A stretch of 64,000 bases of DNA from CAYWVR01 sp964461715 (GTDB lineage: Bacteria; Planctomycetota; Phycisphaerae; FEN-1346): assembly GCA_964461715.1 (NCBI GenBank), contig CAYWVR010000011.1, positions 31,621-95,620 on the forward strand, read 5' to 3'. Position 1 is the stretch's first letter; each line of letters begins with the position of its first letter. The notes under the pieces were generated by a model. The model was given only the letters and a program-made list of their open reading frames with translations, was not told the origin of the DNA and ran no database searches. The translations under genes were made by a program, and so were the position numbers. Positions 59,076-64,000 of the stretch are shown one piece after another.

Positions 59076-60515
59076 ATGGCAAGTGAGTACGAACAGCAAC
59101 GCCGCAAGAAGGCCGAGGCCCTCCGGGCCGCCGGCGACGACCCCTTCGGAGGCCGGTACCCGGAGACCATCTCGACAGCCGAGGCCCGCCGCCATTACGA
59201 GGCCGCCGGCGACGGGGCCCCGGCGCGCGTCGCGGGGCGGCTGATGAGCCTGCGGGCCTTTGGCAAGCTCGCCTTCGCCGACCTCCAGGACTCCACCGGC
59301 CGCATCCAGATCGCCTTCAACAAGAAGGAGCTGGACGAGGAGGCGTGGACCCGCTTCAAGCAGCTCGACCTCGGGGACCTGGTGGGCGTCGAGGGCACGC
59401 TGATGACGACGCGGACGGGCGAGGTGACGGTGGCCGTCCGCACCTTCACGGTGCTCGCCAAGGCCCTCCTCCCGCCGCCCGAGAAGTGGCACGGGCTCCA
59501 GGACGTCGAGGCCCGCTACCGTCAGCGGCACGTCGACCTCTTCGCGAACCCGGACGTGCGGGCGCTTTTCCAGACGCGGTCGCTCATCTTCCACGAGACG
59601 CGGCGATTCCTGGCGGAGCGGGCATTCATCGAGGTGGAGACGCCGGTCCTGCAGCCCATCTACGGCGGGGCCGCGGCCCAGCCCTTCACCACACACCACA
59701 ATACGCTGGACCTGGACCTGTACCTTCGCATCTCGCCGGAGCTGTACCTGAAGCGGCTCCTGGTGGGCGGCCTCGAGCGGGTCTTCGAGTTCGCTCGCGT
59801 TTTTCGCAACGAGGGCATCTCCACCCGCCACAACCCCGAGTTTTCGCTCCTGGAGGTCTACCAGGCCTACGGCGACTACACCGACATGATGGAGCTGACG
59901 GAGACGCTGGTCGAGCACCTCGCCCGGACCGTCTCCGGCGGCCGCACGTCGCTGCCCTTTGGCGAGTGGGAGATCGAGTACAAGGCCCCTTGGCGGCGGG
60001 CGCGGTACGCGGACCTGCTGGAGGAGCACGCGGGCGTTTCCCCGGGCGACGAGGCGGCCATCCGCGCCAAAGCCGGCCGGATGGGCTTCGAGGAGTCCAA
60101 CAAGCACCTCGACGTGGTCACCCACGAGCTCTTCGAGGCCACCGTCGAGGACCACCTCGTGCAGCCGACGTTCGTCCTGGACTGGCCCGCGCGGCTCTGC
60201 CCTCTGACGAAACGCAAGGCGGACGATCCCTCCCTGGCCGAGCGGTTCGAGCCGATGGTCGCCCGGATGGAGTTGGGCAACGCGTACACGGAGCTCAACG
60301 ACCCGGACGTCCAGCGCGAGGCGTTCCAGATTCAGCTCGCCGGCCAGGACGAGACGATGGCCGTCATGGACGAGGACTTCCTGGAGGCCCTCAAGTACGG
60401 CATGCCGCCCGCGGGGGGGCTGGGCCTGGGCATGGAGCGGCTGGTCATGCTCCTGACGGACACGGCGAGCATCCGTGACGTGATTCTCTTCCCGCAGCTT
60501 CGCCCGCAAAGGTAG
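59076..60515 (+). CDS. lysS: Lysyl-tRNA synthetase (class II)
   Basis: A 479-residue class II LysRS. The N-terminal OB-fold binds the anticodon (60-165: RVAGRLMSLRAFGKLAFADLQ). Motif 1 follows RQRHVDLFANPDVR; motif 2 is FEFARVFRNEGISTRHNPEF, and motif 3 is GLGLGMERLVMLLTD. Length is normal. It heads an operon with the lipoprotein export genes, a common linkage in bacteria. Confidence 0.95.
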   Translation: MASEYEQQRRKKAEALRAAGDDPFGGRYPETISTAEARRHYEAAGDGAPARVAGRLMSLRAFGKLAFADLQDSTGRIQIAFNKKELDEEAWTRFKQLDLGDLVGVEGTLMTTRTGEVTVAVRTFTVLAKALLPPPEKWHGLQDVEARYRQRHVDLFANPDVRALFQTRSLIFHETRRFLAERAFIEVETPVLQPIYGGAAAQPFTTHHNTLDLDLYLRISPELYLKRLLVGGLERVFEFARVFRNEGISTRHNPEFSLLEVYQAYGDYTDMMELTETLVEHLARTVSGGRTSLPFGEWEIEYKAPWRRARYADLLEEHAGVSPGDEAAIRAKAGRMGFEESNKHLDVVTHELFEATVEDHLVQPTFVLDWPARLCPLTKRKADDPSLAERFEPMVARMELGNAYTELNDPDVQREAFQIQLAGQDETMAVMDEDFLEALKYGMPPAGGLGLGMERLVMLLTDTASIRDVILFPQLRPQR

Positions 60516-60524
60516 GGCGATCCC

Positions 60525-62276
60525 ATGACGGACGGCGCCGGCGAGCTGACGGTTTGGATTCTGGCGGGGGGCGCGGCCGCCCTCGTCGCCGCCTTCGTCT
60601 TCATCCTCACCACCCACGTCTACAAGCACGCCATCTGCTGGCGTTACCTGTTCGGCGGGTGGAAGGCCATCGTGCCGATCGTTTCGGCGATGCCGGCGGC
60701 GGTGGGCGTCTTTCTTCTGATCGTCGTCTTCGCCATCATGGACGGGTTCGTCCTGGAGACGCGGGAGATGACGCGCGGCACGCTGGCGGACATCATCGTC
60801 GACGCCGACCTCGGCGGGATGCCGCATTACGACGAGTTCGTCCGGCGGGTGGAGGCCCTCGAGGGGGTGGCCCAGGCCACGCCCCTGATCCAGACGTACG
60901 CGATTCTGCGGATCAAGGCCCCCGAGGAGGCGGCGAAGCCGGTCGTGCGGACGTGCCTGCTCCTGGGTGTTCACCCCGAGGAGAAGGCCGAGATGGGACG
61001 GTTCCTGCAGTACCTGGAGCGTCGCCGGCACGCCCTCGAGGAGGGCTATCCGGTGGCCGACCCGTCGGACCTCTTCGAGGTGCCGCCCCGGGTTCGCACC
61101 CGGCGCGAGGCCGAGGGGCGGCCCCTTCGGCCGGGATGCATCGCGGGCCTCGGCCTCGTGGGCCGGCCGGAGCCCGTCCACGAGATGGAGCAGGCCCCGA
61201 AGGCCCTCAAGACGCGCGTGGCCCTGTGGTCGGCGACGCTCGTGGGGGCCGTGGTGGCCCTGGCGGTATGGCGGGCGGCGCGGCGGCGGCCGGGACGGAC
61301 GGGGTGGCGCGTGGCTGTTGGGGCCGCCCTGGTCGTCCTCACGGGACTCGTCGGGACGGTCGTGGCGGTCGAGGTCTCCGTCAGCGGCGAGACCGAGACG
61401 TTCCTCCGCCGCACCGTCCAGGACATCCCCATCATCGAGTACGGCGAGGACCTGACTGTGGCCACGATCCCGGTCCGCACCTCCGGGGCCGTGGAGACGG
61501 CGGCCGGCGGCGTGCCGAAGGTCAATGCCCGGGCCGTCACCCTCCTCGACACCCTGAAGAGCCGGTACTGGGAGGTCGATTCCACGCACCTGTACGTCGA
61601 TTTCGAGACGGCCCAGGAGATGGCGGGCATGAACGCCACGGGCGATGTCCCCGCCCGCGTCCACCAGGTCCAGGTCAAGCTCACCGACCCCGCCCGGGCG
61701 GAGGAACTCGTCCCGCGCATCACCCGCGCGTGGTACGCCCTGGTGGCCGAGAAGCGGATGGCGGAGTTCCCGATGGTGGCGGTCAACACGTGGCAGACGA
61801 AGCAGCGGATGATCCTGGGGGTGGTGGAGATGGAGCGGAACATCACGGCCCTGATGCTCGGGGTCATGTTCCTGGGGTTCGCCGTCCTGACCTCCTTGAT
61901 CAGCTACGTCATGGCCTTCATCAAGAGCCGCGACATCGGCATCATGAAGGCCCTCGGGGCCAGCGACCCGGGCGTGGGGAGCCTGTTCCTGGGCTACGGG
62001 TTCGTCATCGGCCTCCTGGGGACGGCGGCGGGTCTGGCGGCGGCGCTGGCGATGATCCACTGGCTCGACCCCATCGAGCTCTACGTCAACCAGATGATCG
62101 GGCGCGAGGTCTTCCCCCGGACCGTCTACTACTTCGAGCGCATCCCGCGGCACCTGTCGGCGACGTGGGCGGCAGGGGTGTGCCTGGCGGTGCTGGCCCT
62201 GTCGACGCTGGCGAGCGCAGCAGGGGGCCTGCTGGCGGCGATGAAGCAGCCCGTGGAGACGCTCCGGTATGAGTGA
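60525..62276 (+). CDS. LolC/LolE-type FtsX-like ABC permease
   Basis: A 583-residue permease of the LolCE/MacB type that lifts lipoproteins (or a related cargo) from the inner membrane. Helix 1 is near the N-terminus and is followed by VPIVSAMPAAVGVFLLIVVFAIMDGF. The periplasmic domain is interrupted by an extra helix pair around 225-290 (KTRVALWSATLVGAVVALAV and VALVVLTGLVGTVVAVE-like). The FtsX domain with three helices closes the protein (ISYVMAFIKSRDIGIMKALGAS). The extra helices make it longer than typical LolC (about 400). It starts 9 bases after lysS and overlaps the ATPase gene by 8. Confidence 0.83.
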   Translation: MTDGAGELTVWILAGGAAALVAAFVFILTTHVYKHAICWRYLFGGWKAIVPIVSAMPAAVGVFLLIVVFAIMDGFVLETREMTRGTLADIIVDADLGGMPHYDEFVRRVEALEGVAQATPLIQTYAILRIKAPEEAAKPVVRTCLLLGVHPEEKAEMGRFLQYLERRRHALEEGYPVADPSDLFEVPPRVRTRREAEGRPLRPGCIAGLGLVGRPEPVHEMEQAPKALKTRVALWSATLVGAVVALAVWRAARRRPGRTGWRVAVGAALVVLTGLVGTVVAVEVSVSGETETFLRRTVQDIPIIEYGEDLTVATIPVRTSGAVETAAGGVPKVNARAVTLLDTLKSRYWEVDSTHLYVDFETAQEMAGMNATGDVPARVHQVQVKLTDPARAEELVPRITRAWYALVAEKRMAEFPMVAVNTWQTKQRMILGVVEMERNITALMLGVMFLGFAVLTSLISYVMAFIKSRDIGIMKALGASDPGVGSLFLGYGFVIGLLGTAAGLAAALAMIHWLDPIELYVNQMIGREVFPRTVYYFERIPRHLSATWAAGVCLAVLALSTLASAAGGLLAAMKQPVETLRYE

Positions 62277-62970
62277 CCCCATCCTCCAGGTCCGAGCGCT
62301 CGTCAAGGACTATCCGATGGGCGGACGGGCCCTGCGCGTGCTGCACGGCGTGGACCTGACGGTTCGCCGGGGCGAGTTCCTCTGCATCCTGGGGCCCTCG
62401 GGCAGCGGCAAGTCGACGCTCCTGCACCTGGCGGGCCTCCTGGACCGGCCGACCGAGGGCGAGGTCCACTTCGAGGGCCACGACGCCTTCGCCCGCTCCA
62501 AGCGCTGGCGCGACCGCATGCGCAACGAGGCCATCGGCTTCGTCTTCCAGTTCTACTACCTGATGGGCGACCTGACGGTTCTCGAGAACACCCTCCTGCC
62601 GGCCATGATCCGGACGCCCGCCCTGGCGTGGCCGATGCGGCGGCAGGCCCACCGGCGGCGGGCCGAGGCGGTGCTCGAGGACCTGGGTCTGGCGGACCGG
62701 ACCCACCATCTGCCCCGCGAGCTCTCCGGCGGCGAGCGCCAGCGGGCCGCGATCGCCCGGGCCCTCGTGCACGAGCCGCGCGTGCTCTTTGCCGACGAGC
62801 CGACCGGGAACCTCGATTCGGCCACCGGGGCCGAGATTATGCGCGTCCTGGAGCGGGCGCGGGAGGAGGCGGGCCTGACGATCGTCATGGTCACCCACGA
62901 CCCGCGCGTCGCGGAGCGGGCCGACCGCGTTCGCCGCCTCCAGGACGGTAAGCTCTTGCACGAGAACTGA
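62269..62970 (+). CDS. lolD: LolD-type ABC transporter ATPase
   Basis: A 233-residue ABC ATPase of the LolD/MacB group. Walker A is GPSGSGKST, the signature is LSGGERQRAAIARAL, and Walker B is VLFADEPTGNLDS (the ending typical of LolD/FtsE). The H-loop is in MVTHDP. FQFYYLMGDLTVLENTLLPA is close to the LolD Q-loop. It powers the permease encoded just upstream. Confidence 0.92.
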   Translation: MSDPILQVRALVKDYPMGGRALRVLHGVDLTVRRGEFLCILGPSGSGKSTLLHLAGLLDRPTEGEVHFEGHDAFARSKRWRDRMRNEAIGFVFQFYYLMGDLTVLENTLLPAMIRTPALAWPMRRQAHRRRAEAVLEDLGLADRTHHLPRELSGGERQRAAIARALVHEPRVLFADEPTGNLDSATGAEIMRVLERAREEAGLTIVMVTHDPRVAERADRVRRLQDGKLLHEN

Positions 62971-63044
62971 TCCCGGGGTACAGTCCCTCCGCCGCTTCCG
63001 GGCCCCGCTTCCGGTCACCGGGTCTTCCATAGAGGCGATGCAGC

Positions 63045-63902
63045 ATGGGCCGACTCGTCTACCTCAACGGCGAATACGTCGACCGCGACGAGGCGAAGAT
63101 CTCCGTCTTCGACCACGGTCTGCTCTACGGCGACGGCGTCTTCGAGGGCATTCGCAGCTACGGAGGCAAGGTGTTCCGCCTGGGCCAGCACGTGCGGCGG
63201 CTCTACGACTCAGCGCGCGGCATTCGCCTGGCGATCCCGATGACGCAGGACGAGATGGCCGAGGCGATCCGCGCCACCCTCGAGGCCAACGGGCTCCAGG
63301 ACGCCTATTTCCGCGTCGTGGTGACGCGGGGGGTGGGGACGCTGGGCCTCGACCCGAACTGCTGCTCCGAACCCAACGTCATCATTATCTGCGACAAGAT
63401 CACCCTCTATCCGCCCGAGATCTACGAAAACGGCCTCGAGGTGGTTACCGCCGCCACCATGCGGAACCACCCGAACGCCCTCAACCCGCGCCTGAAGAGC
63501 CTCAACTACCTCAACAACATCCTTGCCAAGATCGAGGCCATCGACGCGGGCACCCTCGAGGCCGTCATGCTCAACCACCAGGGGTACGTGGCCGAGTGCA
63601 CCGGCGACAACCTTTTCATCGTTTCGGGCGGTGTCCTCTTCACGCCGCCCATCTCCTCGGGCATCCTCAAGGGCATCACCCGTGACGCCGTCATCGAGAT
63701 CGCCGCCGACTTCGGGATCGCCGTCCGCGAGGAGGACCTGACGCGGCATGATCTGTACGTGGCGGACGAGTGCTTCCTGACGGGTACCGCGGCGGAGGTC
63801 GTGCCGGTCGTGCGGATCGACAAGCGCGACGTCGGCGACGGCTCGCCCGGCCCGGTCACGAAGCGCCTCATGACCGAGTTCCACCGTCGCGCCCGGGCGT
63901 AG
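63045..63902 (+). CDS. ilvE: Branched-chain amino acid aminotransferase
   Basis: A 285-residue fold-type IV PLP aminotransferase for leucine, isoleucine and valine. GRLVYLNGEYVDRDEAKISV and HGLLYGDGVFEGIRSY open the protein. PLP lysine is Lys151 in PRLKSLNYLNNI. EAVMLNHQGYVAECTGDNLF and DECFLTGTAAEVVPV complete the family pattern. The length is that of the small archaeal/cyanobacterial-type IlvE. GAGGCGATG gives a ribosome site. The last 98 bases of the window show no gene. Confidence 0.93.
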   Translation: MGRLVYLNGEYVDRDEAKISVFDHGLLYGDGVFEGIRSYGGKVFRLGQHVRRLYDSARGIRLAIPMTQDEMAEAIRATLEANGLQDAYFRVVVTRGVGTLGLDPNCCSEPNVIIICDKITLYPPEIYENGLEVVTAATMRNHPNALNPRLKSLNYLNNILAKIEAIDAGTLEAVMLNHQGYVAECTGDNLFIVSGGVLFTPPISSGILKGITRDAVIEIAADFGIAVREEDLTRHDLYVADECFLTGTAAEVVPVVRIDKRDVGDGSPGPVTKRLMTEFHRRARA

Positions 63903-64000
63903 CGCCGCCCCTCACCCCCTCCGACCTCGTCTTACCTCGCTGCGCCGCGTGGCCATGCGCCCGCGGACGCTCGGTCGCCGGTTGCGCGAACATGCCCACG

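Noticed and set aside
59016..62306. Open minus-strand frame of 1,096 codons opposite lysS and the permease gene
   Set aside because: The plus-strand genes have full family motifs; the opposite frame shows only a Leu/Asp/Gly/Arg-biased shadow.
1..64000. tRNA and rRNA genes
   Set aside because: I looked for T-loop (GGTTCGANTCC) and conserved rRNA pieces on both strands and saw none; a tRNAscan-type search would be decisive.

Overview
The window is 64 kb of high-GC bacterial chromosome with about 60 genes. No rRNA, tRNA or CRISPR array was recognised. The gene content points to an anaerobic or microaerophilic Planctomycetota-like bacterium. The signs are two large Ser/Thr protein kinases, XylR-type (sugar-binding plus AraC) regulators, a secreted protein ending in an H-G type-II-pilin-like tail, a CstA family transporter, a group-3b-like NiFe hydrogenase, a three-domain NifU and a rubrerythrin-like diiron protein. 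This is inference from families; no marker tree could be run.

Layout. 1-3.0 kb: an LsrF-type aldolase/thiolase, a zinc alcohol dehydrogenase and a PfkB sugar kinase, a likely sugar or polyol route. 3.2-10 kb: two Ser/Thr kinases, a DUF1328 peptide, and two XylR paralogues, one without its DNA-binding half. 10.3-12.4 kb: a YqiJ/flotillin (YqiK) membrane pair. 12.5-18 kb, minus strand: cysK, a UroD-family protein, ndk and hisD-hisC-hisB in one direction behind one good promoter. 18.2-27.3 kb: PilZ protein, nifU-nifS-diiron protein, HEAT-repeat protein, CstA transporter, SGNH hydrolase, M55 peptidase, TPR protein.

27.5-33.6 kb is the most unusual stretch. It is a phage-like packaging island with large terminase, ParB-like protein, small-terminase-like protein, GNAT, ABC ATPase, an opposing ASCH gene and a sigma-region-4-like HTH protein. 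All but ASCH face away from a divergent cI/LexA-like repressor. No capsid, portal, tail or integrase gene is visible. The repressor gene runs straight into hypE (hydrogenase maturation).

35.5-40 kb: ribosomal protein L31 with a very long tail, a tyrosine-rich lipoprotein, dxr and rseP. 40.2-44.7 kb: a minus-strand operon for a four-subunit NAD(P)-linked hydrogenase led by a response regulator. It has a consensus -35/-10 promoter, a perfect Rex (NADH-sensing repressor) operator and a strong terminator. Upstream lies a damaged TrkA/TrkH-like gene. 45.7-64 kb: lysA, a GH130-like enzyme, xseA-xseB, a KamA-family radical SAM enzyme, rnr, a YlbF-like protein, a YhaM-like HD exonuclease, lysS-lolC/E-lolD and ilvE.

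Promoters follow one pattern throughout: TTG(A/C/G)NN, 16-18 bases, TA(T/G/C/A)(A/G)(A/C)T. They settle several starts, including GTG and TTG starts, and suggest leaderless mRNAs for lysA and xseA.
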